Notes: generated from the sequence alone by a model not told the origin. 34,481 bases of DNA from Opitutaceae bacterium (GCA_005792355.1 SXSC01000341.1:1-34481); one strand, 5' to 3'. Positions 7,814 to 17,425 are shown, counted from the first letter of the stretch. Numbers and translations are program-made.

Positions 7814-8809
7814 CTAGTAACTGAAGAACATCTCCTGCAACGCACGGGGATCACGCGTGCGGGTGAGGCCCAGTATCAGGAGCACGCGGGCTTTTTGCGG
7901 ATTCAGTTCATCGGCCGCGACGAACCCGGCCGCGTCGTCGTCGATCTCGATGTTGCGCTCGACCACGCCGCCGCCGGTCCGCGAACTGCGCACCACGGCG
8001 ACCCCGGCTTTCGCCGCCGCGGCCGCGGCGGCCCGAGCGCCGGCGCCAAAATTGCCATCGCCCACGCCGGCGATCACCAGGCCCTGCGCCCCGGCCCGCA
8101 CCGCGGCGTCGATCAGCTCGCGCCCCATCCCGGCGTGGGCGTAGATGATCTCCACGCGGGGCAGCGCGGCGGCTCCGTCGAGCCGGAACTCGCTCGCGCT
8201 CGTGTGGCGGCGCACCGGCGGGGCGTAAAGATGCAGCCGACCCGCATTCACCAGGCCGGCCAGACCGCGGTGGCCGCTGCGAAAGGTGCCCACCTGGGTC
8301 GTGTTCGTCTTGGCGATTTCCCGCGCAAAGTGAATTTCATCGTTGGCGACCACCAGCACTCCGCGGCCGCGGGCGCCGGGATGGACCGCCACCGCCACGG
8401 CGTTGTAAAGATTCATCGGCCCATCCGCGCTGATCGCATCCGCCGGACGCATCGCGCCCACCAACAGGACGGGCTTCTCCGACCGGATCACGAGATTGAG
8501 GAAGAACGCGGTCTCCTCCATCGTATCCGTGCCATGCGTGATGACGACGCCGGCGATGGCCGGCTCGTCGAGCGCGGCCCGCGTGTGCGCGGCGAGTCTG
8601 AGCCAGGTGGCGTCGTCCATGTCCTGGCTGCCGATGGCCACCACCGGCTCGACCTCGAGCTGGGCGAGGGTCGCGAGTTGCGGCACGGCGGCGATGAGGG
8701 CATCGACGGAAAACGCCGCCGCCCGATAGCCGCGGGTGTCGCCACCCGCCTGGGCGCCGGCGATGGTGCCCCCGGTGGTGAGTAGGCGGATACGGGGAAG
8801 CGACGGCAT
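7814..8809 (-). CDS. L-asparaginase (bacterial type I/II family)
   Basis: This 331-residue enzyme hydrolyses L-asparagine to aspartate and ammonia. All signature regions are present: LLTTGGTIAG with nucleophile Thr12, a Tyr at 29 in the flexible lid, SQDMDD (Ser61), THGTDTMEET with Thr94-Asp95, LVGAMRP near 116, and the AKTNTTQVGTF block with the catalytic Lys. Length fits the family. The start at 8809 was chosen because the family match begins at once (RIRLLTTGG). The frame stays open upstream toward 9241, but with no recognised domain. No signal peptide is visible, so it is probably cytoplasmic, unlike periplasmic AnsB. It is transcribed toward the pilus cluster and divergently from the receptor array. 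Confidence 0.9.
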   Translation of the reverse strand: MPSLPRIRLLTTGGTIAGAQAGGDTRGYRAAAFSVDALIAAVPQLATLAQLEVEPVVAIGSQDMDDATWLRLAAHTRAALDEPAIAGVVITHGTDTMEETAFFLNLVIRSEKPVLLVGAMRPADAISADGPMNLYNAVAVAVHPGARGRGVLVVANDEIHFAREIAKTNTTQVGTFRSGHRGLAGLVNAGRLHLYAPPVRRHTSASEFRLDGAAALPRVEIIYAHAGMGRELIDAAVRAGAQGLVIAGVGDGNFGAGARAAAAAAAKAGVAVVRSSRTGGGVVERNIEIDDDAAGFVAADELNPQKARVLLILGLTRTRDPRALQEMFFSY

Positions 8810-9239
8810 GCCCGGCAGCGTGGCGCGCCGGCGGCGGGGTGTCGCGCCAAATCCCTCGCGCGTGAGTGTGGCCTGGGCCAGGACCGGCACGGTTTCATCC
8901 GACTGCACCGGCGGCTGCCAATTCAGCACGACCGTCAACAGCCGCGGCACGGCGTCCTCGACCTGCGCGTTGACCAGAGCCAGTCGGCGGAAAGGAATGG
9001 ACGGAAGAATCTTCCGAGAACAACCAGTCCGTGGTGGATTCGAGAACGCGACGCTCGCGGCGACCGGCTTGGATGTGACGTTCGGCTCGGTTCGTCGCGA
9101 CGGGAATCGGGTGGTGGTTTGAACTTGGCGCGCGGACCGCGCTTTCGTTGGACATGACTGCGCAACGTGGTAACGTCTCACGCGACCAGGCCAGTGATTG
9201 CCCCGGCCCCGCCCGATTGATCCCCCTCCGTTCCTCACC
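8810..9239. other. Divergent intergenic region between asparaginase and the receptor array
   Basis: This is 430 bases with no confidently coding gene. The asparaginase frame remains open through most of it on the minus strand, with coding-like codon bias over about 8810-8960 (residues such as VEDAVPRLLTVVLNWQ), and a plus-strand frame is open to a TGA at 9120-9122. Neither product is recognisable. The part near 9140-9240 probably carries the promoter and leader of the receptor array, and the part near 8810 the asparaginase promoter. Confidence 0.4.
9149..9176 (+). promoter_or_regulatory. Possible sigma-70-type promoter upstream of the receptor array
   Basis: TGGACA (9149-9154, five of six to the -35 consensus) is separated by 16 bases from TAACGT (9171-9176, three of six to the -10 consensus). 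It lies 63 bases before the first receptor ATG at 9240. The -10 match is weak and the consensus in this lineage is not known, so this is only a candidate. Confidence 0.25.
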
Positions 9240-12032
9240 ATGCAAACGAAGCGATTCCTCCTCGCGAGCGCACGTTGCGTCTCGCTCCTCGGATTGGCAG
9301 TTTCCGCCCCTCAGCTGACGGTCGCCCAAAGCGCCCGTCCGGCCCCGGCCCCCACGTCCTCCTCCTCCCCGGTCGATCCAGCGGCAGCGCAGATGCTGGA
9401 GCAGGTCGAGGTCACCGGCTCGCGCATCCGCGGCCTGCTCGGTGATGCGACCATCCAGCCGACGATGATCCTCACCGCCGAGGAGATCGAACGCACGGGT
9501 GCGACGAGCCTCGCGGATGCCTTTCGCTACGTGCCGGAAATTTCCTCGTATACGGAAGGCTTGTTCGTGCAGTCGCCGAATGCGTTCGGGGCGTCGTCCG
9601 GCAGCCCGACGGACAACCGCGTGACGGCCACGCTCCGCGGCGCGCCGGCCGGTGGTACGCTGCTGCTCATCAACGGACGCCGCGCGCCGAAGAACGGCCA
9701 GGAGTTTTCCTCCTCCGAGGGTTACGATCTCAGCGGCATTCCGCTCGCGGCGATCGAGCGCATCGAAGTGCTGCTCGACGGCGCGAGCGCGATCTACGGC
9801 AACGATGCCGTCGGTGGCGTCATCAACGTGATTCTCAAGCGCGGTTACCGGAACACGGAGGTCAAGATCGGTTATGAAAACACGTTCGACGGCGACTCCC
9901 ATGTGTTCACGGCGAGCCTGAACCACGGCTTCTCGAAGGGAAAACTCTCGGGCACGATCACGCTGAGCAACGAGCAGAGCGGAAACATGATGTGGACCGA
10001 CCGGGATTTCCTGCGCACGCAGGATCGCCGCCAGTGGGGCGGCACCAACAACCCCGCGGCGCAGATTCCGCGCTTCAACGGCTCGATCAACCTGCCCGCC
10101 GGCAATTCGCTCGGTCTCCCGGCGGCCACGCTGCTGACGATTCCCGCCGGCGCGAACGGCACGAACCGGACCGCGGCCCAATATCAGGCGAATGGCATCG
10201 GTGCGCCGGCGGGTACCGACCTCGCGATCTGGGCGGCCTACAGCTCGCCCTACAAGCGCCGCAGTGTCGCCGCCACGTTGGAATACGATCTGAAGCCGTG
10301 GATCACGGCCTTTACGGAACTGCGCGGCGCGACCAGCCGCACCGAACAGACGGCGGCCCCGCTCGCGGTGAGCTCCATTACCGTGCCCGCCACCGCGCCC
10401 GGCAACGTGTTTGGCGTTCCGGTGGTGATGCGGCGTTACCTCACCGACCTGCCGATCGCCGCCCGCTGGTCGCAGACCACCAACACCTCCGCCGTGCTCG
10501 GTGTGCGCGGCCGTTTGCCGAAGGACTGGCGGTTTGAATCGTCTTTCGCCTACACCAACACGCGCCCGGAATACAACGACCCGCAGGGTTTCTCCATCAA
10601 TGCCGCCCGACTAAATACGGCGCTGGCCGACCCGGACGCCACGAAGCGCCCGAATCTGTTCTACGACTCCCAGACGCCGGGGAACAACCCCAACCCACCC
10701 GGCCTGCTCCTCTCGCTCGGCGCCGGCAGCCGCCAGTTGGAGTCGGCCTTCACCACGACCTATAACACGCAGGCCGACGGTCCGGTCTGGAAACTCTGGG
10801 CCGGCGATCTGCGGACCGCGGTGGGGGCCGAGTATCGCGAGGAGCGCGTCCGCTTTCCGCTGGCTGCGCCCGGCACCGGCACCCAGCCGCGCACCCGCTA
10901 CGTGACCGGACTGTTCACCGAAATGCGCCTGCCGATCCTGTCGGACAAACAGCACCTCCCGCTGGTCAATCGGCTGGAGGGGTCGGCCGCCTTTCGCAAA
11001 GATCACTATCAGGAATCGAACAGCGGCACCAAGCCCCGTTACGGCGTGCTCTACCGGCCGTTCGGCTGGCTCATGTTTCGCGGCTCCCGGGGCGAAGGCT
11101 ACAAGCTGCCCTCGCTGAGCCAGCTTTACGCCCCGGTGACCACGACGACCGGCACCATCGGGGGCGCCGGGCTGGCCGACGTCTACCGCGGCAACGAGGC
11201 TTTTATCGGCAACCAGCTCCTGACCATTGGCGGCAATCCCAACCTCGTCCCCGAGCAAACCAAGACGGAAACCGCCGGCATGGTTTTCGACGTGCCCGGC
11301 AAATGGTTCAAGGGCTGGTCGATCTCCTACGATTTCTACGACTACCGCTACTTGAACCGCATCGCTTCGCCGACGCTGGCCGACCGCCTGCTCATCTTCC
11401 CCGACTTGTTTGTCCGCCAGCCGCGTCTCCCCGGCGATCCTCCGGGCTGGCCGGGGCCGTTCGGTCCGGTGCTCACCTACGACGGCCGGTCCCTGAATAT
11501 TTCGGTCAACCGCATCACCGGCTGGGACGCCAGCACGAAGTACTTTCGCAAGACACCGCTCGGCGATTTCATGCTCAGCTACAATGCGAGCAAGACCTAC
11601 CGGAATCGGAATCAGGTGCGGCCCGGCGCGCCTCCGGCGTTGAATGCCGTGCCGCAGGCGCTCCCCTTGAAGCAAAGCGGCTCGCTCTTTTGGAAAAAGG
11701 GAGCCTACGAGAGTGGTGCGCTGTTTTCCTATCGCGACGTTTTCCGGGTCACGACCACCCAGCGGTTCACCCCCTCGGCCATCCGCTGGGATTGGCGCGG
11801 TGGAATCGATTTCAGCAAAACGAAATGGGCGCGGGCCGACGCGGAACGTTGGTACAAACGCTGGCTGGCCGACACCCGGATTTACGTGACGGTGTTCAAC
11901 GTTTTCGACCGCAACCCGCCGATGAATGCGAACGGCCTGCCCGACAGCGTGATCGTCGACGCCCGCGGCGAGCGCTTCTCGCTCAGCCTGACAAGGTCGT
12001 TTGGCAACCGCCTGCCGGTGGGGCGAAGGTAG
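9240..12032 (+). CDS. TonB-dependent receptor T1
   Basis: This 930-residue outer-membrane receptor imports an unknown ligand with TonB energy. It has a signal peptide (residues 1-29, ending LTVA), an Ala/Pro/Ser linker, the N-terminal box EQVEVTGSRIRG (54-65), and a plug domain with LLLINGRRAP and VLLDGASAIYGNDAVGGVIN near residue 180. A large 22-strand-type barrel follows. ATG 9240 is the only start that gives a good signal peptide. The C-terminus runs on for nine residues past the last barrel Phe (SFGNRLPVGRR), unlike the usual terminal aromatic. It is closely related to T2 (13380) by the same plug and barrel blocks. The next gene begins 8 bases later. No ligand can be assigned. Confidence 0.92.
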   Translation: MQTKRFLLASARCVSLLGLAVSAPQLTVAQSARPAPAPTSSSSPVDPAAAQMLEQVEVTGSRIRGLLGDATIQPTMILTAEEIERTGATSLADAFRYVPEISSYTEGLFVQSPNAFGASSGSPTDNRVTATLRGAPAGGTLLLINGRRAPKNGQEFSSSEGYDLSGIPLAAIERIEVLLDGASAIYGNDAVGGVINVILKRGYRNTEVKIGYENTFDGDSHVFTASLNHGFSKGKLSGTITLSNEQSGNMMWTDRDFLRTQDRRQWGGTNNPAAQIPRFNGSINLPAGNSLGLPAATLLTIPAGANGTNRTAAQYQANGIGAPAGTDLAIWAAYSSPYKRRSVAATLEYDLKPWITAFTELRGATSRTEQTAAPLAVSSITVPATAPGNVFGVPVVMRRYLTDLPIAARWSQTTNTSAVLGVRGRLPKDWRFESSFAYTNTRPEYNDPQGFSINAARLNTALADPDATKRPNLFYDSQTPGNNPNPPGLLLSLGAGSRQLESAFTTTYNTQADGPVWKLWAGDLRTAVGAEYREERVRFPLAAPGTGTQPRTRYVTGLFTEMRLPILSDKQHLPLVNRLEGSAAFRKDHYQESNSGTKPRYGVLYRPFGWLMFRGSRGEGYKLPSLSQLYAPVTTTTGTIGGAGLADVYRGNEAFIGNQLLTIGGNPNLVPEQTKTETAGMVFDVPGKWFKGWSISYDFYDYRYLNRIASPTLADRLLIFPDLFVRQPRLPGDPPGWPGPFGPVLTYDGRSLNISVNRITGWDASTKYFRKTPLGDFMLSYNASKTYRNRNQVRPGAPPALNAVPQALPLKQSGSLFWKKGAYESGALFSYRDVFRVTTTQRFTPSAIRWDWRGGIDFSKTKWARADAERWYKRWLADTRIYVTVFNVFDRNPPMNANGLPDSVIVDARGERFSLSLTRSFGNRLPVGRR

Positions 12033-12040
12033 TCGCTGTC

Positions 12041-13282
12041 ATGCAGATCCACCGAGACAGCGGGGCCCCAGGGAAAACGCGGAAGCGAGGGTTTGGACTC
12101 TCCAGGCCTCTTGGTCTCGGTGGTTCAAGCTTGCTGGTGGCCTCCGCCGCGATCGCCTTCGCGCAAGCCCCCGCGACGGCCCCGTCGGCCGACCAGGCCT
12201 GGCGCGACGCCCAGCAGACCATTGCCAACGGCCCCGGCGACCTGAAGGGCAGGTCGCGTCCCGAACAGCTGCAGCTGATGGAAAACCGCTCGGAAAAAAT
12301 TCGGAAGGCCCACCACGAATTCCATCTGAATTACCCGGACGATGTCCGCCGCTGGGACGCCGCGCTGATCCTGCAAACCTACTTTCCGAATTTCTACCAG
12401 GGGTTCGACGCCGACAGAAAACCGATCATCGACACCGCGGCCCGCGACGCATGGAACGCGAAAAAGGCCGGAATGATGGAGGCGATGGCGAAGGCGCTCC
12501 CGACGTTGCCCGCGCGCTTGCGGGAAAAGTACGAGGTGCGCGCGATCTTCGCCGAGACCCGCACGCTCTTCGCCCGGATGGAAGCCAAGGAGAAAATCGA
12601 CTGGCCCGCGCTCCGCGCAAAAATCGACGCCCACACCGCGAAGTTCAAGGACGAGCCCGGCATCGGTGGCATCATCAACAGCTACCTCACGATGTTCGAG
12701 CGCGACCACAACGCCCGCGAGACCATCGCCGAGTATCGCGCGCTGATAGCCAATCCGGTTGTCCTCCAAAACACCTCGCTCAAGAATCGGTTCGACGTGC
12801 TCGTGCGCGAGACCTCGAAGCCGATGGACATGGCCTTCACCGCCGCCGACGGCCGCCAGGTCGATCTCGCGAAGCTGCGCGGCAAGGTCGTGCTGATCGA
12901 TTTTTGGGCCACGTGGTGCGGGCCGTGTGTCGCGGAAATGCCCAATGTGAAGCACGTCTACGACACCTACCGCGAAAAGGGATTCGAGGTAATCGGTATT
13001 TCGCTGGAAAACGCGGAACTCAAGCCCGGCGACACGCCGGAGCAGGTCGCCGCCAAGCACGCCGCCGCGAAGCGGAAGCTCTTCGACTTCATCAACCCGC
13101 GCGGCTTCACCTGGCCACACCACTACGACGGCAAATACTGGAGCAACGACATCGCCCGCGGCCGCTTCGACGTCCACTCGGTGCCCGCCACGTTCCTCCT
13201 CGATCAGCACGGCGTCGTCTCCGCCATCAACGCCCGCGGCCCGCAGCTCGAGGTCGAGGTGAAGCGACTGCTCCGCCTCTGA
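12041..13282 (+). CDS. Exported TlpA-like thioredoxin-fold protein X1
   Basis: This 413-residue protein has a basic N-terminus and a hydrophobic segment near residues 28-45 ending AIAFA, consistent with export to the periplasm. Residues about 46-260 are a helical, charged domain of unknown function. The C-terminal thioredoxin domain (about 265-413) contains WATWCGPC with Cys293 and Cys296, and the cis-Pro region HSVPATFLLD. The block HHYDGKYWSND before it is shared with X3, its closest relative here. This is a redox-competent TlpA/ResA-type arrangement, expected to reduce or isomerise disulfides outside the cytoplasm. The 8-base gap after T1 suggests co-expression with that receptor. The start has a GAAGG upstream but rather far away. 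Confidence 0.85.
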   Translation: MQIHRDSGAPGKTRKRGFGLSRPLGLGGSSLLVASAAIAFAQAPATAPSADQAWRDAQQTIANGPGDLKGRSRPEQLQLMENRSEKIRKAHHEFHLNYPDDVRRWDAALILQTYFPNFYQGFDADRKPIIDTAARDAWNAKKAGMMEAMAKALPTLPARLREKYEVRAIFAETRTLFARMEAKEKIDWPALRAKIDAHTAKFKDEPGIGGIINSYLTMFERDHNARETIAEYRALIANPVVLQNTSLKNRFDVLVRETSKPMDMAFTAADGRQVDLAKLRGKVVLIDFWATWCGPCVAEMPNVKHVYDTYREKGFEVIGISLENAELKPGDTPEQVAAKHAAAKRKLFDFINPRGFTWPHHYDGKYWSNDIARGRFDVHSVPATFLLDQHGVVSAINARGPQLEVEVKRLLRL

Positions 13283-13298
13283 CGCATTTTTTTTCGAA

Positions 13299-13350
13299 GG
13301 AGGCTGCTCCGTCGGCGCCGCGGCCTGGCGGCAACGTGGCGCCGCCCTCC
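13299..13350. repeat. Degenerate GC-rich inverted repeat between X1 and T2
   Basis: This segment begins GGAGG and ends CCTCC, with a GGCGCC on each side of a short loop, and resembles a degraded copy of the element at 24376-24431. It follows a run of eight T (13287-13294) immediately downstream of the X1 stop. It fills most of the 97-base gap before T2 and may act as a mild terminator or as an mRNA processing hairpin. The pairing is imperfect, so confidence is low. Confidence 0.35.
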
Positions 13351-13379
13351 GCTTCCGACCACTCACCTCGTTTCCTCCC

Positions 13380-16112
13380 ATGAAATCCATCCTCCTTCGC
13401 GTCCTGGCCTTTCTCGCCGCGGCTGTTCCAGCCTTCACCGCCGAACCGGAACCCGCCGTGCCCGTGAAACTCGAAGAAGTCGAAGTCACCGGCTCCCGCA
13501 TCCGCGGCCTCCTCGCTGACGCCGCGGTCCAGCCCACCATGATCCTTTCCGCCGAGGACATGGAACGTACCGGCGCCGCGACCATCGCCGATGCGTTTCG
13601 CTACATTCCCGAGATCACGTCCTACACCGAGGGCCAGTTCGTGCACTCGCCCAACTCCTTCGGCGCCCTCTCCGGCGATTCCAATTCGCAGCGCGTCACC
13701 GTCAACCTCCGCGGCGCCCCTGCCGGCGGCACGCTCCTGCTCATCAACGGCCGCCGCGCCCCGCGCAACGGCCAGGAGTCCGGCCAGGACAGCTACGATC
13801 TCAGCGGCATTCCGCTCGCCGCGGTCGAGCGCATCGAGGTGCTCCTCGACGGCGCCAGCGCCATCTATGGCTCCGATGCGGTCGGCGGCGTGGTCAACGT
13901 CATCCTCAAGCGCGGCTACAAGCGCACGGACGTGCGCTTCAGTTACGAGGACTCACTCCAGCCCGATCAGCACGTGTTCACCGCCAGCCTCACGCACGGT
14001 TTCGCGAAGGGGAAGTTCTCCGGCATGGTCACCCTCAACGTCGAGGAGGCCGGCAGCCTTATGTGGTCCGACCGCGATTTTCTCCGCACGCTCGATCGGC
14101 GGCCATGGGGCGGGCTCAATGCACTTTCCACCACGGTGCCGTCATTGAACGGCTCCATCACGCTGCCGGCCGGCAACTCCGCCGGCCTGCCCGCCAATAC
14201 CGTGCTCACCATCCCGCGCGGCGCGAATGGCACCAACCGGACCGTCGCCGACTTCCAGGCTGCCGGCGCGGTCCCGCCGCCCTCCGACATGGCGTGGTGG
14301 GCTTCCTACAACTCGCCCTACAAACGGCGCAACTTCTCCTCGTTGTTCGACTACGAGTTCCAGCCGTGGCTGACCGGCTTCGCGGAGTTCCGCGCCAACA
14401 CGAACGAGACCGTCATCTCGGGCGGCCCGCTGTGGGTTAACACCTTTTCCGTCCCGGCCAGCGCCCCCGGCAACATCTTCGGCGTGCCGGTGACGATGCG
14501 CCGCATGCTCATCGATCAGCCGCGCATCGTCCGCCGTTCGAAGACCACCGGCAACAGCGCCGTGCTCGGCCTGCGGGCGAAACTGCCGCGCGACTGGCGC
14601 CTGGAGACCTCCATCTCCCGCACGTTTTCCCGGCCGGAGTATCGCGACCCGGTCGGCGGCACGGCCGATGCCACCCGCTTCGCCGCCGCCCTCGCCAATC
14701 CCGATCCCACGAAGCGCCCGAATCTGTTCTACGATGCCACCACGCCCGGCGCCAATCCCAACGCCCCCGGCGTGCTCGACTCGATCGGCGGCGCCTACTC
14801 GACCCTCGAGCGCGCCACCGCCTGGATCTACGACGCCAATGCCAACGGCCCGGCCCTCAAACTCTGGGCCGGCGATTTGCGCACCGCGGTCGGTGTCGAA
14901 TACCGCGAGGAATACGTGAACTTCCCGCTCCAGGTGGCGACTGATCTGTTCGGCGCGCGCGCGCGGCCGCGGAAGACGACGGGCCTTTACGCCGAGGTGC
15001 GGCTGCCGTTGTTGAGCGACCGGCAGAAAATCCCGCTGGTCAACCGGCTCGAAGTCACGGCGGCGGGCCGCAACGACGAATACCAGGAATTCAAGGGTGC
15101 CACCAAGCCGCGCTACGGCGCGCTTTACCGGCCGTTCAAGTGGATGATCTTCCGCGGCTCCTACGGCGAGGGCTACAAGCTCCCCACCCTCAGCCAGCTC
15201 TACGCGCCCCCGCGCACCACGACCGGCACGATTGGCGGCACCGGCCTCCTCGACATCTACCGGGGCAACCAGCCGTTCATCGGCAACCAACTCCTGACCA
15301 CTGGTGGCAATCCCAACCTCGTGCCGGAGGAATCCGAGAGCCGCACCGCGGGCACCGTGCTTGAGGTGCCCGGCAAGCTGTTCAAGGGGCTTTCGTTCTC
15401 CTACGATTTCTACGACCACCAATACCTGAACCGCATCGCCGCGATCTCGCTCGCGGATCGTCTCCTGCTATTTCCCGACATGTTCGTGCGCGGCTCCAAC
15501 CTCCCCACCGATCCCCCGGGCTGGCCGGGCCCGCTCGGACCGGTCCTCACCTACGATGGCCGCTCGATGAACATCTCCGTCAACCGCATCACCGGCTGGG
15601 ATGCCGGCCTGAAATATTTCCGCAGCACGACCGTCGGAAATTTCAACCTGAGCTTCCACGCGAGCCGCACGTATCGCAACGAAAGCCGGACCAAGCCCGG
15701 CGCGCCCCTCGCCACCAGCAGCACGCCCGACGCGTTTCCGATGAAGATGAGCGGCGGCCTCACCTGGCGCAAAGGCGCCTACGAGACCGGCGCGCTCGTG
15801 TCTTATCGCGCCCCGCTCAAGCGCTCCATCACGGAGCGCCTCACGCCGTCGGCAATCCGCTGGGACTGGCGCGGCAGCGTCGATTTCAGCAAGGTCAAGT
15901 GGGCCGGCGCGAACTCCGGCCGTTGGTCTCGCCGCTGGCTGGCCGACACGCGCGTGGCCCTGGCGATCTTCAATGTAATGGACGACATTCCGCCGATGAA
16001 CTCCGTCGGCATGCCCGACTCCGCCATTGTCGATCCGCGCGGCCTGCGCTACCAACTCAGTTTTTCCAAGTCGTTCGGCGGCGGCAACGCCTCCCTGCCG
16101 ATTCAGCGGTAA
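13380..16112 (+). CDS. TonB-dependent receptor T2
   Basis: This 910-residue receptor has a signal peptide (1-21, ending AFTA), box VEVTGSRIRG (34-43), a plug with TLLLINGRRAPRNGQ and LLDGASAIYGSDAVGGVVN, and a long barrel. It is a clear paralogue of T1: both have a SYTEG motif after the first plug helix, the segments SQLYAP, TTTGTIGG and GGNPNLVPE, and a late PPGWPGPLGPVLTYDGRS-like block. The C-terminus again continues after the last Phe (SFGGGNASLPIQR), as in T1. The ATG is preceded by a pyrimidine tract (TTTCCTCCC) and no Shine-Dalgarno. Substrate unknown. Confidence 0.92.
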   Translation: MKSILLRVLAFLAAAVPAFTAEPEPAVPVKLEEVEVTGSRIRGLLADAAVQPTMILSAEDMERTGAATIADAFRYIPEITSYTEGQFVHSPNSFGALSGDSNSQRVTVNLRGAPAGGTLLLINGRRAPRNGQESGQDSYDLSGIPLAAVERIEVLLDGASAIYGSDAVGGVVNVILKRGYKRTDVRFSYEDSLQPDQHVFTASLTHGFAKGKFSGMVTLNVEEAGSLMWSDRDFLRTLDRRPWGGLNALSTTVPSLNGSITLPAGNSAGLPANTVLTIPRGANGTNRTVADFQAAGAVPPPSDMAWWASYNSPYKRRNFSSLFDYEFQPWLTGFAEFRANTNETVISGGPLWVNTFSVPASAPGNIFGVPVTMRRMLIDQPRIVRRSKTTGNSAVLGLRAKLPRDWRLETSISRTFSRPEYRDPVGGTADATRFAAALANPDPTKRPNLFYDATTPGANPNAPGVLDSIGGAYSTLERATAWIYDANANGPALKLWAGDLRTAVGVEYREEYVNFPLQVATDLFGARARPRKTTGLYAEVRLPLLSDRQKIPLVNRLEVTAAGRNDEYQEFKGATKPRYGALYRPFKWMIFRGSYGEGYKLPTLSQLYAPPRTTTGTIGGTGLLDIYRGNQPFIGNQLLTTGGNPNLVPEESESRTAGTVLEVPGKLFKGLSFSYDFYDHQYLNRIAAISLADRLLLFPDMFVRGSNLPTDPPGWPGPLGPVLTYDGRSMNISVNRITGWDAGLKYFRSTTVGNFNLSFHASRTYRNESRTKPGAPLATSSTPDAFPMKMSGGLTWRKGAYETGALVSYRAPLKRSITERLTPSAIRWDWRGSVDFSKVKWAGANSGRWSRRWLADTRVALAIFNVMDDIPPMNSVGMPDSAIVDPRGLRYQLSFSKSFGGGNASLPIQR

Positions 16113-16162
16113 GCGGCAGCCTGCACCACTTGTGCGTTCACCCGGCCACCCCATAATCTCCG

Positions 16163-17392
16163 ATGAAATCCCGCCGCTTTCGGCAATTCAGCACTCTTGT
16201 CGCGTTAGTCGTCGCCGCCACGCTCATCCGCGCCGCCGAGGTCGATCCGTCCACCGCTCTCCGCGACCTCCGGGCCGAGCGCGCTGAGCGCACTAAATAC
16301 GTCAAGGGCGCGCCCACGCCCAACTACCAGGGCGTCGATGCCGACATCGCCGCCAAGGCCACCGCCGCCCTCGGCGCGGCCGATCCTGCAAAGATCGAGC
16401 TCGCGCGGGCGCGCGACTGGGCGGGCTTGTTCACGCTCGCGGAAAAACACGCCGCCGCCCGCGAGGTGCTCCGCCGCCTGCTCGCCACGCCACTCGCCGA
16501 CAGCGCGCGCACCCCGGCCGAGATGGAGTTTATGATGACGTGCGTGAAGCTCAATGACGGCGCGCCGATTTATCAGACGCTCCAGGCGATGAAGGTCACG
16601 CCCGACCACGCCGTGAACCTCGGCTCCTATTTCGGCGGCACGTATCACCACTACGTTTTCAACGCCAGGGGCGCGAAGGCGTGCCTCGAGATTATCGACA
16701 AGATTGAGTCGGTGATTCCCGCCGGCCCGTTCGCCAACGACGAGGTGCGCAAGAGCAATGGCTGGGCGCGCCGCCAGCTGGCCGCCGCCCGCGCCGTTTA
16801 CCTCTCCGAACTTGGCCAGAACCAGCAGGCCATCGCGGTGATCGATCGCGCCCTCGCCACGCTCGACGACGATGTGTATCGCAAGAAGGAACTCGGCGGC
16901 GATCGGCAGCGTTACGAGGTGTTCGACCGGCCGGCGCCGGCGCTCGCGGTCGAGCGTGTGCACGGCAAGTTCACCGGGCTCGAGGCGTATCGCGGCAAGG
17001 TGCTGATGGTCGAGTTCACCGCCCACTGGTGCCACGCCTGCCACGCCGCGCTGCCCGCGCTCGTCCAACTTTACGCCGAGCTGCAGCGCAAGGGCTTCGA
17101 GATCGTCAGCGTCACCCGGTTCTACGGCCATTTCGGCCCGGAGGGTCTGCCCGGTAAAAAGATGCCGGCCGACGTCGAGTTCGCCCGGATGCCCGCGATG
17201 CTGGAAAAACAGCAGGTCACCTGGCCGATGGTCTACACCGACGCCAGGACCTTCTCCGCCTACGGCGTGACCGGCATCCCGCAGCTCACGCTCGTCGACA
17301 AGCAGGGCAAGATCCGCCGAATTGATCTCGGTTTCAGCGTCGAAAAAATGGACCGAATGCGCGAAACCATCGTCTCACTACTGGCCGAATAA
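16163..17392 (+). CDS. Exported thioredoxin-fold protein X2 with a WCHAC active site
   Basis: This 409-residue protein has a signal peptide (about 1-25, ending LIRAA), a helical N-terminal domain of unknown role (about 30-250) and a C-terminal thioredoxin domain. The active site is HWCHACHAALP, with Cys290 and Cys293, so the CXXC loop is His-Ala. The motif TGIPQLTLVD supplies the cis-Pro. CXXC loops with His raise the redox potential in DsbA-like proteins (CPHC), so it may act differently from X1 and X3. A GHFGPEGLPGKKMPADVEF insertion follows the second helix. It lies 50 bases after T2 and 33 bases before X3. Confidence 0.82.
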   Translation: MKSRRFRQFSTLVALVVAATLIRAAEVDPSTALRDLRAERAERTKYVKGAPTPNYQGVDADIAAKATAALGAADPAKIELARARDWAGLFTLAEKHAAAREVLRRLLATPLADSARTPAEMEFMMTCVKLNDGAPIYQTLQAMKVTPDHAVNLGSYFGGTYHHYVFNARGAKACLEIIDKIESVIPAGPFANDEVRKSNGWARRQLAAARAVYLSELGQNQQAIAVIDRALATLDDDVYRKKELGGDRQRYEVFDRPAPALAVERVHGKFTGLEAYRGKVLMVEFTAHWCHACHAALPALVQLYAELQRKGFEIVSVTRFYGHFGPEGLPGKKMPADVEFARMPAMLEKQQVTWPMVYTDARTFSAYGVTGIPQLTLVDKQGKIRRIDLGFSVEKMDRMRETIVSLLAE

Positions 17393-17425
17393 TCCCACGC
17401 GTCGCCCATCCTGTTTACTGTTTCC

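Noticed and set aside
7580..8785. 401-codon plus-strand frame opposite asparaginase
   Set aside because: The minus strand carries all asparaginase motifs; the plus-strand text is a His/Arg/Gly-rich shadow.
12125..13585. 486-codon minus-strand frame spanning X1 and the T2 start
   Set aside because: Crosses two well-supported plus-strand genes and shows no domain.
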